Assembly: GCA_947498325.1 (NCBI GenBank)
Contig: CANMKE010000001.1
Span: 1-64,000 of the forward strand
Direction of reading: 5' to 3'
Length of the DNA: 64,000 nt
From: an uncultured Persicobacter sp.
Lineage (GTDB): Bacteria; Bacteroidota; Bacteroidia; Cytophagales; Cyclobacteriaceae
Below are positions 23,536 through 32,764 of this stretch, piece after piece; within the stretch, counting starts at the first letter, position 1, and every line of letters starts with the position of its first letter. The notes under the pieces are model-generated. The model saw nothing but the letters and a program-made list of their open reading frames with translations. It did no database searches and had not been told where the DNA came from. The position numbers and the translations under genes are program-made.

Positions 23536-26500
23536 TTATTCCTCTTGCTGTTGTTCTTGTTCTTTAATCATAGCATCCATCAGCTGATTTCGGTCATTGA
23601 AGCTGATCTCATGCTCATGGTACAGCTGTTCATAGTCCATAATAAAGCCCGACGACCGGCGACCTTTCTTTGCATATTTCAGGTTTTTTGGTTCGTACTT
23701 ACTGAATGCCTCATGCGCCTTGATCGCATCTCGGATCGTATTCTCCCTTTCCGGAACCAGCCCCTTAGACCGGCATTCCTCCAGATAAATCTGCTTGTAG
23801 GTATCCCGCAAATTGAAGTATAAAAACAACCGATTTTCCTCCCTATCAAAATCATAATGTTGCCCCTGAAAGATGTATTTGCTCTCAGAAACCGTATGCA
23901 GAAAATCTATCGCTACGTCTATCTGATCGACCAGTTCTTTGCTCTTAACTACCATATCCAGTAGTTTTTCAAGTAAATCATCCGCCTTGATGTAATGGCT
24001 CAAAATTGGAAATTGATCTTTAGCGATCTCGAAAATGGTCAGCAATGGCACCACATTGTTGGTATCACGGTCAATCAATTCAATCTTTCTTTCCTCAGCC
24101 CTGAGCATGATCTTTTGAAAGACCTCCGACCGTAGCTTTCTCCACTGCTTTTGCACCGTATCACTCAGTCCCAGTAATTTATTGGTAATGTGGGTGAGCT
24201 GCTTAGTTTGCATGATTGCTTTAAAGCTATCAAACTTCTGTCGGTTCCATTTATCCGCATCCTGAAGCGAATAACACAACATCAAACAGCGGGAATACAA
24301 CGCCTCATCACAAAGCGGATAGGCATTGCCCGTAATGATCGTCGCCCCCTTTGGCTCGCTCACAAGCACCTGATTATCGTTGCTCATCTTCCCACGGGTA
24401 TCGCCGGAACCATCCGCAAGCCCTTTGAGGAACTCAATCTTGCGCTGATCCAGGTGGTTATTGAACTCGGACAAATAAAAAGGAATGTTCGAGGTCGTAT
24501 TCATCGTTCTTCGCATCCCCACGCTCGTACCTCCTGCGGTCAGGTTCATACCGTCCTTTTGGCGCAAACCACCAAACATATACAGCAAGGTTCGGGCGGC
24601 GTTGGTCTTACCGGAACCTTTCTCACCAAACAAAAATAGAATGGGAAAATACTCGTCCACCTCATGTATTTCATTCCAAAACAAGGAAGCCAAATAGAAC
24701 AAAAACAGCACTTCCGCCTTGTCCTGATGAATGACAAAAATGCAGTCCAATAGCTCATTGAGGCTGATTTGGCAACTGTCCGAATAGTTGTGATGAATCG
24801 CAGCCGTATAGCCGTTAATGTGTCGGTCCTCTGCGGCTTTGAGTTGCTGAACACGCCAGGGGAAATAGAAATGTTCCTTACCACCGTTCGCCGTTGGCAA
24901 CTCGACAATCCCTTGCTTATTGACCGGATAGAATTGCCCTGCCTTCGTAATGCCATTCCCCCAAACCCAAAAGTTACGGGTCATGTTCTTACCGATTGTT
25001 TCAAGTTGAAAAGCCGTTTGACTTTCCTGCATTGCAATATCTTTGATCGACTGATAAATGTATTCGGTGCTGTTGGTACCATACCAAATCAAACCCTTGA
25101 CATTGGTGATTAGTCGTTTGAAAGTGTTCAGGTTTGCCGTTTCAACCGCCGTCGCAAGGACCGTAAATATCTGGTTGGAGAAAGCTGGTTTGAAGTGGAT
25201 CAATAAGCTGTTATGATCGCCTTCTCTTTCCAAAAAATAACTTATGGTGAAAGTGAAATTCGCCACCCGTCGCTCGCCATGATTGGTGATCGTCCAGATA
25301 CTACCATCCTGAATGAACAGATCATACATAGCAAACTGTTCCATCTGTTCCTCCGTCAATTTGCGGGAAGTCTCCTGAGCAACCGTGTTACGGGGGAGTT
25401 TGATTTGCGTTTTGAACAACCGCCATTTGGCGAACAGCTCATAATAAGCTGCCCGATTGAGCTCATCTTTGATGTTCAACACAAATTCACCAAGCTCCTT
25501 AACCTTCTTCGCTGCATATTCCGCCCCCAAACGCTTGCTTTCGTCCATGACCATTTTCACATAGTCTTCATTGAAAAACAGCTTGGCATGTTTCAATACC
25601 GCTCGAACGCCCTTTCGTGGCTCAAAATAATCGTCCGGATCACCGCTATATGGAATAAAATAAGATACACTCAAACCCTGCTGAGTAGCTGCTTTCGCAA
25701 TCGGCTCAATCGCACTTTGTCCCGCCTGATTATCATCGTTGTCGGCAATATAGCAGATGTTATTGGTTAGCCGTTTGATAAGGCTGAGCTGTTCGGGAGT
25801 AATATTTTTACCCAACAACGCACACACATTATACACGCCCTTGCTCCACATGCGCAGCACGTCCGTAATGCCCTCAACCAAATACAAACGGTCCTCCCGT
25901 TGGCCTTCCAGTCTATCAAATTTGCCTTTGCCCGAACCCACAAAATGCTTTGCAATATGGTAGCCATAGAGGATTTTCGACTTGTCCCAAATCTTCGAGC
26001 TTGAGTTCAGGTACTTTTTTGTCTTAGCTAACTTCGGGTCATCGCCCACATAGCGACCAGTAAAAGCAACCACCCGTCCGGCATGGTCATGGATCGGAAA
26101 CATTACCCGATCCTTGAAACGGTCATAAACATTTCCATTTTTATAACCGGTAATATCCGCTTCGGTGAAATCCGCCGTAACCCAATCCATCTTTTGACAA
26201 TATGGCTTGATTCCTTCCTCATTCACATAACCAACTTGCGCCACATCCAAGATCAAATTTTCATAGCCACGATCGATGAAGATTTTTGGAAGCGGATTTG
26301 AGCTGTAAAAATCCACCGCTTTTTCAAGGGTGATTTTGATGCGCTCTTTTTTCTCCGCTTTGGCCGTCCGCTCCTGCGCCTCTTCTTTACTGACCTCTTC
26401 ATACTCGATCGGAATACCGTACTTCTGACCAAGATACTTGATCGCCTCAACGAAGCTCATCTTCTCATGCTTCATCAGGAAAGTGAGCCCATCACCAGCC

Positions 26501-26697
26501 ACCCCGCAGCTAAAGCATTTGTAAATATTTCGGGAAGGCGAGATTTTAAATGAAGGCGTTTTCTCCTCATGGAAAGGGCAGCATGATTCATAATGGCTCC
26601 CTTTTTTCCTGAGTTTAATAAAGTCTGAAACAACCTCGTGGGTGATGATTGCCGACTTAATGCGCTCAATGCAGTCGGTTTGTATCATTTTGTGCAT
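23536..26697 (-). CDS. Primase-helicase: CHC2 zinc finger, TOPRIM, SF3/D5-type ATPase
   Basis: 1053 aa. The N-terminal DnaG-type zinc finger has CCPFHEEKTPSF and CFSCG (about 38-65). A TOPRIM segment follows with LYLVEGITDVLRM and ICYIADNDDNQAG (about 270-330). A middle region leads to a C-terminal ATPase with Walker A FGEKGSGKTN (about 690-700), of the kind seen in phage and plasmid D5-like replicative helicases. It should prime and unwind DNA at the iteron origin lying just beyond its stop codon. Fusion of both activities is common in mobile replicons. No DNA polymerase is visible in this window, so host polymerase is presumably used. Confidence 0.85.
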   Translation of the reverse strand: MHKMIQTDCIERIKSAIITHEVVSDFIKLRKKGSHYESCCPFHEEKTPSFKISPSRNIYKCFSCGVAGDGLTFLMKHEKMSFVEAIKYLGQKYGIPIEYEEVSKEEAQERTAKAEKKERIKITLEKAVDFYSSNPLPKIFIDRGYENLILDVAQVGYVNEEGIKPYCQKMDWVTADFTEADITGYKNGNVYDRFKDRVMFPIHDHAGRVVAFTGRYVGDDPKLAKTKKYLNSSSKIWDKSKILYGYHIAKHFVGSGKGKFDRLEGQREDRLYLVEGITDVLRMWSKGVYNVCALLGKNITPEQLSLIKRLTNNICYIADNDDNQAGQSAIEPIAKAATQQGLSVSYFIPYSGDPDDYFEPRKGVRAVLKHAKLFFNEDYVKMVMDESKRLGAEYAAKKVKELGEFVLNIKDELNRAAYYELFAKWRLFKTQIKLPRNTVAQETSRKLTEEQMEQFAMYDLFIQDGSIWTITNHGERRVANFTFTISYFLEREGDHNSLLIHFKPAFSNQIFTVLATAVETANLNTFKRLITNVKGLIWYGTNSTEYIYQSIKDIAMQESQTAFQLETIGKNMTRNFWVWGNGITKAGQFYPVNKQGIVELPTANGGKEHFYFPWRVQQLKAAEDRHINGYTAAIHHNYSDSCQISLNELLDCIFVIHQDKAEVLFLFYLASLFWNEIHEVDEYFPILFLFGEKGSGKTNAARTLLYMFGGLRQKDGMNLTAGGTSVGMRRTMNTTSNIPFYLSEFNNHLDQRKIEFLKGLADGSGDTRGKMSNDNQVLVSEPKGATIITGNAYPLCDEALYSRCLMLCYSLQDADKWNRQKFDSFKAIMQTKQLTHITNKLLGLSDTVQKQWRKLRSEVFQKIMLRAEERKIELIDRDTNNVVPLLTIFEIAKDQFPILSHYIKADDLLEKLLDMVVKSKELVDQIDVAIDFLHTVSESKYIFQGQHYDFDREENRLFLYFNLRDTYKQIYLEECRSKGLVPERENTIRDAIKAHEAFSKYEPKNLKYAKKGRRSSGFIMDYEQLYHEHEISFNDRNQLMDAMIKEQEQQQEE

Positions 26698-26809
26698 AAT
26701 TACACATGATTTTTAAACGTCTAAATATTCTTTTATCAAGAAATTTTTCAGTCAATGGAAAAATATCACTCCTCCGATAATCACTTCAGCCTTTGAATAG
26801 TTATATTTG

Positions 26810-27002
26810 TGAAGTGCAAAAATTATGGGAAGTAGTGAGTTGCTTGTATTGTAGATGTTGGACATCCAACGACCATAACGAACGAAATCCCAGTCTTGAA
26901 TTGTAGTTCAAGATATTTGTATTATTCATAGTCGGAAAGGTGAGATATTCTGACAATGAGCAAAGTTTAGGGCTAACGTACTGAGGTGCGTTGGCTTTTT
27001 TT
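26810..27002 (+). ncRNA. Candidate plus-strand structured small RNA
   Basis: The gap between primase and regulator contains a strong plus-strand terminator with no plus-strand gene before it. Upstream are a -7-like TATATTTG (26,802-26,809) and hairpins GTTGG-ACAT-CCAAC (26,857-26,870) and CTTGAA-N6-TTCAAG (26,895-26,912). Length would be about 190 nt. No known RNA family was recognised, and the -33 element is missing. Confidence 0.35.
26972..27002 (+). terminator. Intrinsic terminator with no upstream ORF
   Basis: GCTAACGTA (26,972-26,980), a 6-nt loop, TGCGTTGGC (26,987-26,995), then seven T. The 9-bp stem includes G-U pairs. It works only in the plus direction. Confidence 0.75.
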
Positions 27003-27018
27003 GTGTCCCATAAAAGCG

Positions 27019-27225
27019 CTATGCTATTCGAATAAGCTTCTCAGGTTTCATATTGAGCCAGTTGGCAATATTCACTAACTCCTCAGATTTCAAGGGTTTA
27101 CCCTCATTCTTGATTATGCGGGTAAATCTTTGTTTAGTTATACCCAATTCTTGAAGTTTTTCAGAGGTTAAAACAGGCTCACATCCATACTTCTTTCTGA
27201 TCGTTTCTGCTATCACATTCTTCAT
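27019..27225 (-). CDS. Small HTH transcriptional regulator
   Basis: 68 aa, essentially one helix-turn-helix domain: LTSEKLQELGITKQRFTRII, then LKSEELVNIANWLNMKPEKL. This pattern fits a Cro/CI- or XRE-like repressor. It is the right-most gene of the element and probably governs its replication and lysogeny-like state. Its start codon touches an 11-bp sequence repeated in inverted orientation 75 bp upstream, a candidate operator pair suggesting autoregulation. Too short for a separate oligomerisation domain. Confidence 0.7.
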   Translation of the reverse strand: MKNVIAETIRKKYGCEPVLTSEKLQELGITKQRFTRIIKNEGKPLKSEELVNIANWLNMKPEKLIRIA

Positions 27226-27485
27226 TTTTATACCACTTAAAATTTTATTTTTCTGTGCAGTAAAACTGCTCTTTGTGGTCGCAATTATCGAATTATTTAT
27301 GGTATAAAAAAATGTATGAATTGAGTCAAAAAGCCAATAAATAGGATTTTATTGTTGTTTTGATCGATTAAATGAATTTATTGAATTCTGTTAAAATTGT
27401 ATCGAAAAATATTTAGTGATAAAATGATAAAAAAATATGACTGATTTCATCCTGTATCAAAAAAAAGTATCAGAAAAATGATACT
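27225..27485. promoter_or_regulatory. Operator-like inverted repeats upstream of the HTH regulator
   Basis: TTTTTATACCA (27,225-27,235) and its exact inverse TGGTATAAAAA (27,300-27,310) flank the promoter region. Further up is AGTATCA-N6-TGATACT (27,466-27,485), preceded by TGTATCA at 27,453. The rest of the 27,226-27,648 gap is AT-rich with no supported gene. Confidence 0.5.
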
Positions 27486-27616
27486 GTGAGGATTCTAAGG
27501 CGGGGTGTTTTTAAGTGTTTGTCAGTTAGGTGGTTAGTTGGCGTTGTTTTTGGCTTTTTTATATAGTTTTATTGTTTAATATATAATGGTGGGTTATAGT
27601 TAGTTAATTAGGTGAA

Positions 27617-27644
27617 AGAAGGGGGATGGTTTCCCCTTTTTTTT
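27617..27644. terminator. Terminator-like hairpin near element/chromosome junction
   Basis: GGGGA (27,622-27,626), loop TGGTT, TCCCC (27,632-27,636), then eight T. It lies just beyond the stop of the DUF1569 gene. In the minus direction the trailing sequence is less T-rich, so direction is uncertain. Confidence 0.5.
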
Positions 27645-27648
27645 CTTT

Positions 27649-28107
27649 TTAGACTTCAAACTGAAGCAAGTGATGGTGCAGGTGCCGATACATTGCCCAG
27701 CCCATTTCCGCTTTGGTCATTAACCCATAAAGCGGATGCGTGTGTTCACCATAAGCCGTGTCGAGCTTCTTCTTAAATTGGGTCAGCGCTTTAATCAGGC
27801 GTGCTTTTTCCTTGTCAAAGTCCTTTTCTTCTAATTGTACAAATTGTGGATGCGTTTTGTGATTCCGCTGGTATGGGGTAGGCGAAATACTCTCTTTTTT
27901 TATATATGCTTTGTAGAGTGTCGAAAGCAAAGAAGTGCCATTCAGTAATTTACTGCCATTGCACACCTCTTGTACTTCAGCACAATGCGAGAACATCTGT
28001 GCCACGCTCATGGCGCCCCAGGTGGGCAGGCTGTCTTTGTTTAGTAAATGTAGGCGCTCGATGCAGTCTTGAAAAGTTTCATCTTCGTGCAGGTATCTTT
28101 TTTCCAT
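27649..28107 (-). CDS. DUF1569 (DinB-like) protein
   Basis: 152 aa from the ATG at 28,107. An ATG at 28,206 would add 33 residues unlike the family. The C-terminal HPLYGLMTKAEMGWAMYRHLHHHLLQF and the internal QMFSHCAEV are typical of DUF1569, small helical-bundle proteins with His residues that may bind metal, related to DinB. Function unknown. It is the first chromosomal-type gene right of the mobile element and is divergent from lysS. Confidence 0.7.
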   Translation of the reverse strand: MEKRYLHEDETFQDCIERLHLLNKDSLPTWGAMSVAQMFSHCAEVQEVCNGSKLLNGTSLLSTLYKAYIKKESISPTPYQRNHKTHPQFVQLEEKDFDKEKARLIKALTQFKKKLDTAYGEHTHPLYGLMTKAEMGWAMYRHLHHHLLQFEV

Positions 28108-28220
28108 AACATACGATCGTTTTTCTGAGTCGAAATTTAAACTTTTTTCGGATAGGGGAAATAAAAATTCCCTTAGAAATGATTTATAAGTCATATATCT
28201 TGCCAATCCGTCGGTCTCTC

Positions 28221-28251
28221 TTTGTTCTTCACATTAGTTTCTGTATTTTTG
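28221..28251 (+). promoter_or_regulatory. lysS promoter, Bacteroidota type
   Basis: TTTG (28,221-28,224), 19 bp, TATTTTTG (28,244-28,251): an exact match to TTTG-N19-TAnnTTTG. The leader to the lysS ATG is about 70 nt. Confidence 0.8.
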
Positions 28252-28327
28252 CACCCGAAAAGTGTCGATAGGTAAGTGCGAGAGAATTTTATCCGCATGG
28301 CCTAACATTCTATACGAACAAAATAAC

Positions 28328-30073
28328 ATGCATTTAAGCGAACAAGAAATCAGAAGACGTGATGAGCGTGAAGCGCTCATGCAGATGGGGATCAACCCTT
28401 ATCCTGCCGAAGAATTTGTAGTAAGTACAACTGCCGAAGAGATCAAGGCAAACTTCGACAAGCGCCCTGATGATTTTAAGGAGATCACTGTTGCAGGTCG
28501 CATCATGTCTCGTCGAATTATGGGGAATGCGTCTTTCGCAGAGATTAAAGATGGCACAGGAAGAATCCAGGTTTACTTCCGTCGTGATGACATCTGCCCA
28601 GGAGAAGACAAAACGATGTACAACCAGGTATTCAAGAAGATGTTGGATATGGGGGATATCATCGGAATCAAAGGGTATGTATTCAAAACGCAGGTAGGTG
28701 AGCTTTCTGTTTACGTTACTGAGTTCAAGCTTTTGACCAAGTCTTTGCGTCCGCTTCCAGTAGTGAAGGAAACCAAAGATGCGGAAGGAAATGTCGTGAA
28801 GCACGATGCATTTACGGATCCAGAAATGAGATACCGTCAGCGTTATGTGGATTTGATCGTCAATGACAATGTAAAAGACACTTTCATCAAGCGTACCAAA
28901 ATCGTTAATGCGATGCGTAACTTCTTCAACGAAGCAGGTTACCTGGAAGTGGATACGCCAATCCTTCAGTCAATTCCTGGTGGTGCTTCGGCACGTCCAT
29001 TCATTACGCACCACAATGCTTTGGACATTCCATTGTACATGCGTATTGCCAATGAGCTGTACTTGAAGCGTTTGATCGTTGGTGGTTTTGACGGTGTTTA
29101 CGAATTCTCCAAAAACTTCCGTAACGAAGGAATGGACCGTACGCACAACCCAGAGTTCACCGCCATGGAGATCTATGTTTCATACAAAGATTACAACTGG
29201 ATGATGGACTTCACCGAGCGTTGTTTGCAACACATCGTGAAGACGGTTCACAATGGCGAAACGAAAGTTTCTGTCGATGGAACGGAGATCGATTTCGGAG
29301 GTAACTTCCGTCGTGTAACGATGATCGATGCGATCAAAGAAAATACTGGCGTGGATATCAAAGGTATGGACGTTCCAGAATTGTTGGCCGTGTGTAAAGA
29401 CTTGGGCATCGAGACGGACGAAACGATGGGAAAAGCCAAATTGATCGACGAAATCTTCGGCGAGAAATGTGAAGGCAACTACATCCAGCCAACCTTCATC
29501 ACTGATTACCCTGTGGAGATGTCTCCATTGTGTAAACGTCACCGCGACAATCCTGAATTGACCGAGCGTTTCGAGTTGATGGTGAACGGTAAAGAAATCG
29601 CCAATGCTTACTCTGAGTTGAATGACCCAGTAGATCAGCGTGCGCGTTTCGAGGAGCAAATGGCATTGATGGACAAAGGAGATGACGAGGCGATGTTTAT
29701 CGATCACGACTTCTTGCGTGCATTGGAATACGGTATGCCACCTACCTCAGGTTTGGGTATCGGTATCGACCGTTTGGTGATGTTGCTGACGAATAACGTT
29801 TCTATCCAGGAAGTATTGTTCTTCCCTCAAATGAAACCAGAAAAACGTCCTGTTTACATGTCTGACGCAGACTATATCGAATTAGGCGTAGCCGAAGATT
29901 TGATTCCTGTACTTCAGAAATTGAACCTGATCCAAAAAGAAAACTTCAAAGAATTGCAAGCCAACAAACTTCACCAAGACGTTTGCGGTATGCGTAAAAA
30001 ATTGAAGTTGAAGGATGTTAAAAACCCTACCAAAGAAGAAGTAGAAGCATGGTTGGAAAAGGTGAATGCCTAA
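28328..30073 (+). CDS. lysS: Lysyl-tRNA synthetase, class II
   Basis: 581 aa from the ATG at 28,328. Upstream in-frame starts (GTG 28,262) would add residues absent from the family. An N-terminal OB-fold anticodon-binding domain (about 50-165) precedes the class II catalytic core: motif 1 around RYRQRYVDL, motif 2 [15 protein letters not shown], motif 3 [13 protein letters not shown]. It charges tRNA-Lys in the cytoplasm. It is about 75 residues longer than the E. coli enzyme through a C-terminal extension ([14 protein letters not shown] onward), which is usual in Bacteroidota. A single-gene unit with its own promoter and terminator. Confidence 0.97.
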   Translation: MHLSEQEIRRRDEREALMQMGINPYPAEEFVVSTTAEEIKANFDKRPDDFKEITVAGRIMSRRIMGNASFAEIKDGTGRIQVYFRRDDICPGEDKTMYNQVFKKMLDMGDIIGIKGYVFKTQVGELSVYVTEFKLLTKSLRPLPVVKETKDAEGNVVKHDAFTDPEMRYRQRYVDLIVNDNVKDTFIKRTKIVNAMRNFFNEAGYLEVDTPILQSIPGGASARPFITHHNALDIPLYMRIANELYLKRLIVGGFDGVYEFSKNFRNEGMDRTHNPEFTAMEIYVSYKDYNWMMDFTERCLQHIVKTVHNGETKVSVDGTEIDFGGNFRRVTMIDAIKENTGVDIKGMDVPELLAVCKDLGIETDETMGKAKLIDEIFGEKCEGNYIQPTFITDYPVEMSPLCKRHRDNPELTERFELMVNGKEIANAYSELNDPVDQRARFEEQMALMDKGDDEAMFIDHDFLRALEYGMPPTSGLGIGIDRLVMLLTNNVSIQEVLFFPQMKPEKRPVYMSDADYIELGVAEDLIPVLQKLNLIQKENFKELQANKLHQDVCGMRKKLKLKDVKNPTKEEVEAWLEKVNA

Positions 30074-30108
30074 GCTGATCTGTCTTAAAGATATATTTGA
30101 ATGAGAAT

Positions 30109-30133
30109 GGAGCCTTTTGGGGCTCCTTTTTTA
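30109..30133 (+). terminator. lysS terminator
   Basis: GGAGCC (30,109-30,114), loop TTTTGG, GGCTCC (30,121-30,126), then a T-rich run. It lies 36 nt beyond the lysS stop. Confidence 0.85.
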
Positions 30134-30823
30134 TTTTTTTAAAATCCGGCCTTTTTCGTTAATAAAGTACTGTTCACATTCACTGGACGAGAAATAGAGG
30201 ACGTCTTTTTTCTGATCATACCCCATCTTTTTTGTCGTTACTTCAATATTATCCAGGCTTTCTATTTTTCCAAAAACAGATCCCCAATCTGAAGCTTCAG
30301 AACCTACCACAATTTTGTCGATATTCTCACCTGAATTTGATATTGTCAACAGAATATAGCTTTTGCCTACGCTAAACCGTTCTGGGATAACAACAGTCTT
30401 GAAGTTGTTTCCACTTGGTATATTCACTCCCAAATAATAACTGTATTGGCGTTCCTCTTCGGAGAAGTAGATTTTGTCTTGTAATGCCCCAGTAATAAAA
30501 AGGCTGTCAGTTAGTTGAAGATTTGAGTTTAATTTTATTTTAGGAATTGGTCCAAAATGCATCGGTAGTGATATAGATGGGAATTTCGAAATTACACAAT
30601 TAATTTTTTCGTTACTATTTTCACAATCATTCTGGCTGAATAGCAACTCCTTAGTGAAAGGATTCAGTGTTGTGTCAATTATTGATACCTTGGAATTTAG
30701 ATCACGTGGATATTTGCCCTCAATTCGGGTCTCATCCTCAGTCTGAATTGATTTTTTGGTTACTGTGGAAGAACCAAAATATATTGAAAGGCCTATTGTG
30801 AGTAATAAGAGATTACTTTTCAT
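30131..30823 (-). CDS. Secreted hypothetical protein, 230 aa
   Basis: A signal peptide-like start (MKSNLLLLTIGLSIYFGSSTV) is followed by a ~210-residue soluble, beta-rich part with no recognised domain (for example VVIPERFSVGKSYILLTIS). It contains a Cys pair (NDCENSNEKINC) that may form a disulfide. Probably periplasmic. A 27-codon ORF overlaps its start by 4 nt, hinting at a small upstream partner. It converges on the lysS terminator. No function can be given. Confidence 0.6.
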   Translation of the reverse strand: MKSNLLLLTIGLSIYFGSSTVTKKSIQTEDETRIEGKYPRDLNSKVSIIDTTLNPFTKELLFSQNDCENSNEKINCVISKFPSISLPMHFGPIPKIKLNSNLQLTDSLFITGALQDKIYFSEEERQYSYYLGVNIPSGNNFKTVVIPERFSVGKSYILLTISNSGENIDKIVVGSEASDWGSVFGKIESLDNIEVTTKKMGYDQKKDVLYFSSSECEQYFINEKGRILKK

Positions 30824-30903
30824 TTCTTAGCAGGAATGATGATTGAAATGTCGTAGCCATTGTCATTGATAGTAGCTCTTCCAGTTTTAGGTGTTTCTAC
30901 CAT
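30820..30903 (-). CDS. Possible 27-aa peptide upstream of secreted protein
   Basis: A short ORF, MVETPKTGRATINDNGYDIS and seven further residues, ending in an ATGA overlap with the next start. The overlap suggests translational coupling, but such a short ORF could be chance. Confidence 0.35.
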   Translation of the reverse strand: MVETPKTGRATINDNGYDISIIIPAKK

Positions 30904-30924
30904 AAGTATATTTAGTTTAAAAAA

Positions 30925-31380
30925 TTAATCTTCTATATTAATTTGCCCATCGCGCACGTTTTTCTGAACCGCAATGGCAGAGAATAGACTAAGGGTAAAG
31001 GCCATGCCATAAAAGCCTTTTTCGCTTAAAGTAAGCGAGGCATTCCAAAGACTGATCACCAACAAGACGATTGCGATCAAGGTCGCTCCCCAGCTGATGC
31101 CGTAATAAAGGTCAGAAACCTTTATTCTCTCCATTCTGTCACGTACATTTTTCTGTACAGACACTGCAGCGAATAAACCGAAAAGTAAGATAGTGAAGTA
31201 GTAGCCCTTTTCGTTAAGTTGCATTTCTGCGTTGTAGAGCCCTATGTTGTAAGCAATAGCACCTGTGAAAAATGCGATCCAAGAGGCACCGACAAATGCC
31301 ATACTTGGCTGATGAGGTGATCGCTGTTTTGTTGAAGGCTGTGCCTTTTCTTTTGGAACTTCCTGCGTTTCGTTTTCCAT
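30925..31380 (-). CDS. YiaA/YiaB-family inner-membrane protein
   Basis: 151 aa with four membrane helices arranged as two copies of the YiaAB two-helix unit. Copy 1 (about 28-78) ends VSVQKNVRDR and copy 2 (about 85-145) ends IAVQKNVRDG. Both contain an LNEKGYY/LSEKGFYG turn. The family is widespread, with unknown function. The N-terminal ~25 residues are charged and probably cytoplasmic. Confidence 0.85.
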   Translation of the reverse strand: MENETQEVPKEKAQPSTKQRSPHQPSMAFVGASWIAFFTGAIAYNIGLYNAEMQLNEKGYYFTILLFGLFAAVSVQKNVRDRMERIKVSDLYYGISWGATLIAIVLLVISLWNASLTLSEKGFYGMAFTLSLFSAIAVQKNVRDGQINIED

Positions 31381-31482
31381 CTAAAAAATGTAAGGTTGAT
31401 ATACCTTTACAAATTATATAAAAAAAGTGTTTTGTCAAATTTATTGAATTGATTGTCATGCATAGGTCGTGGGGCGAGGTGA

Positions 31483-31671
31483 TCAATTGAATTTGTGATG
31501 GGACCATTTGTCAGGCCACTGCTTAGTTCCTGAGCCTGTCGAAGGATTAGTTGTCGGTGGCCAATCAAGAGGTGAAATGTCATAAATTAAACCTTCACCG
31601 AAACCCCAATGCTCAATAATAATTTGTGGACATTGGTGTCCTCTGTGGACAAAAAAATCACCTACGCTCAC
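31483..31671 (-). CDS. Doubtful small ORF containing a REP-type repeat
   Basis: 62 aa, overlapping the next gene's end by 14 nt. Its middle, NPSTGSGT, is encoded by the dispersed repeat at 31,526-31,546. The N-terminal half (GDFFVHRGHQCPQIIIEHWG) looks protein-like, so it may be the remnant of a small gene hit by the repeat. Low confidence. Confidence 0.3.
   Translation of the reverse strand: MSVGDFFVHRGHQCPQIIIEHWGFGEGLIYDISPLDWPPTTNPSTGSGTKQWPDKWSHHKFN
31526..31546. repeat. Dispersed repeat of the TTCGACAGGCTCAGGAAC type
   Basis: The complement of positions 31,526-31,546 contains CTTCGACAGGCTCAGGAAC, a sequence known to be scattered in high copy in many bacterial genomes, Bacteroidota among them. 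A single copy is seen in this window. Confidence 0.6.
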
Positions 31672-32596
31672 AAAGCCAGATCGTTCTCGAAAATTTCGAA
31701 TATCCCCGTTTTTCTACTACGCACTGATCGACCACTTTTAGATTGGCAGAGGCGATCACCTCTTCGATATCACTGATTGAAACGATCACGACACGGGTAC
31801 TCATACGTGCGGCCGACTGTATAATGTTTTGGGTTACCTCGTCAGTGGAGGCGCTGTACAAATTATAAGGCAGGTCGATGATAATGCCGTCGTAGGTTTT
31901 GTCGAGCTCGGCGACGTCGGACAGGTGAATGTCTAATTCGTAGCCGTAATGGTTAAGGTTTTTGACGGTATGATAAAAAGTGCGGGGATTGATCTCACAG
32001 CCAGAAATGTTGAACCCTGCAATAGCACCTTCCAACAGCACCGTACCTGCACCACAACAGGCATCGAGCAGAGCGTGGGCTTTATTGCCTTTTGAGGCCA
32101 GGCTGACCAGTGTTTTCCCTGTGTGAATATCGATGGAATTACTGAAGGAAAAGGGCTTGTTTTTATGTTTTCGCCAATCACCATCATGGCGTTTCAATTT
32201 TCCAAAATACCACTGTTTCTGATCCGTGCAAATGGAATATACCACGGACGGCTGTTTAAAGTCGGGTACTGCAAATATACTGTAGCCAACATCTTTCATC
32301 ATTTTCTGGCGCTCTTCAAATCGGGCGCCATCGCCTTCGAGAGAAAAATAATCCACCTTGAAACCGTCGGTCTGAATATTCATCATGCGGATCAGTTTCA
32401 GTAACTGTTGGTAGTCAGTAGCAGTGCGCATCACTTCAAATCGACCCAAAATAAAGGGGCTGATCGATGGGTCAATTTTTATGTCAGAAAATAAAATATT
32501 GTCCTGCTGTTGCTGACCGAACAATTGGCGTGCTTCTAATTGGCACAAATCTAATAGATGAGCTTCGTATTTGAAGGAATATATATATTGAGGCAT
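31658..32596 (-). CDS. TRM11-like RNA methyltransferase
   Basis: 312 aa from the ATG at 32,596; an upstream ATG at 32,731 adds a poor 45-residue tail. The C-terminal Rossmann methyltransferase has motif I LLDACCGAGTVLLE and a catalytic DLPYNLYS in place of the DPPY of tRNA guanine-N2 methylases. The N-terminal ~150 residues may hold a degenerate THUMP-like RNA-binding part. Likely role: methylation of a tRNA or rRNA base; the target is unknown. It stands alone between the small ORF and the GNAT-peptidase chimera. Confidence 0.7.
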   Translation of the reverse strand: MPQYIYSFKYEAHLLDLCQLEARQLFGQQQQDNILFSDIKIDPSISPFILGRFEVMRTATDYQQLLKLIRMMNIQTDGFKVDYFSLEGDGARFEERQKMMKDVGYSIFAVPDFKQPSVVYSICTDQKQWYFGKLKRHDGDWRKHKNKPFSFSNSIDIHTGKTLVSLASKGNKAHALLDACCGAGTVLLEGAIAGFNISGCEINPRTFYHTVKNLNHYGYELDIHLSDVAELDKTYDGIIIDLPYNLYSASTDEVTQNIIQSAARMSTRVVIVSISDIEEVIASANLKVVDQCVVEKRGYSKFSRTIWLCERR

Positions 32597-32764
32597 TGAA
32601 TATCTGCTACTTTGGAAGGGGTGTTCTTTTCGGTCGGCAATATAGAGAAAGGATTTGTGGTATGGTGGGTTTTTGGGCAGATAATTCTTTGGGATGTAGG
32701 CATTGGAGAGAATGCACTTTGATCCAAGCATGGTGCTTGAACCAAAGTGCGATATAAGGTATTC

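Larger units (their letters stand above)
1..27600. mobile_element. Integrated phage-plasmid/provirus-like element (left end outside window)
   Basis: The confidently called genes from 1 to 27,225 all lie on the minus strand. They include plasmid functions (ParA/ParB, phased repeats, iteron origin, primase-helicase, HTH regulator), a RiPP cassette and a compact set of overlapping virion-like genes; the only plus-strand candidate is a small RNA. To the right begins ordinary chromosome (DUF1569 protein, lysS). The right boundary is set only by this change in gene content, somewhere between 27,310 and 27,650. No tRNA target, integrase or terminal repeat is visible, and the left part is missing. 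Whether it is a provirus, plasmid or conjugative element is inference. Confidence 0.6.

Noticed and set aside
25213-25770. Plus-strand ORF of 185 aa
   Set aside because: Antisense to the primase-helicase; no recognisable domain.
27490-27650. Attachment site at the right end of the element
   Set aside because: No tRNA gene or repeat could be matched because the left end lies outside the window.
29180-29707. Minus-strand ORF of 175 aa inside lysS
   Set aside because: Antisense to a clear essential gene; no protein family features.
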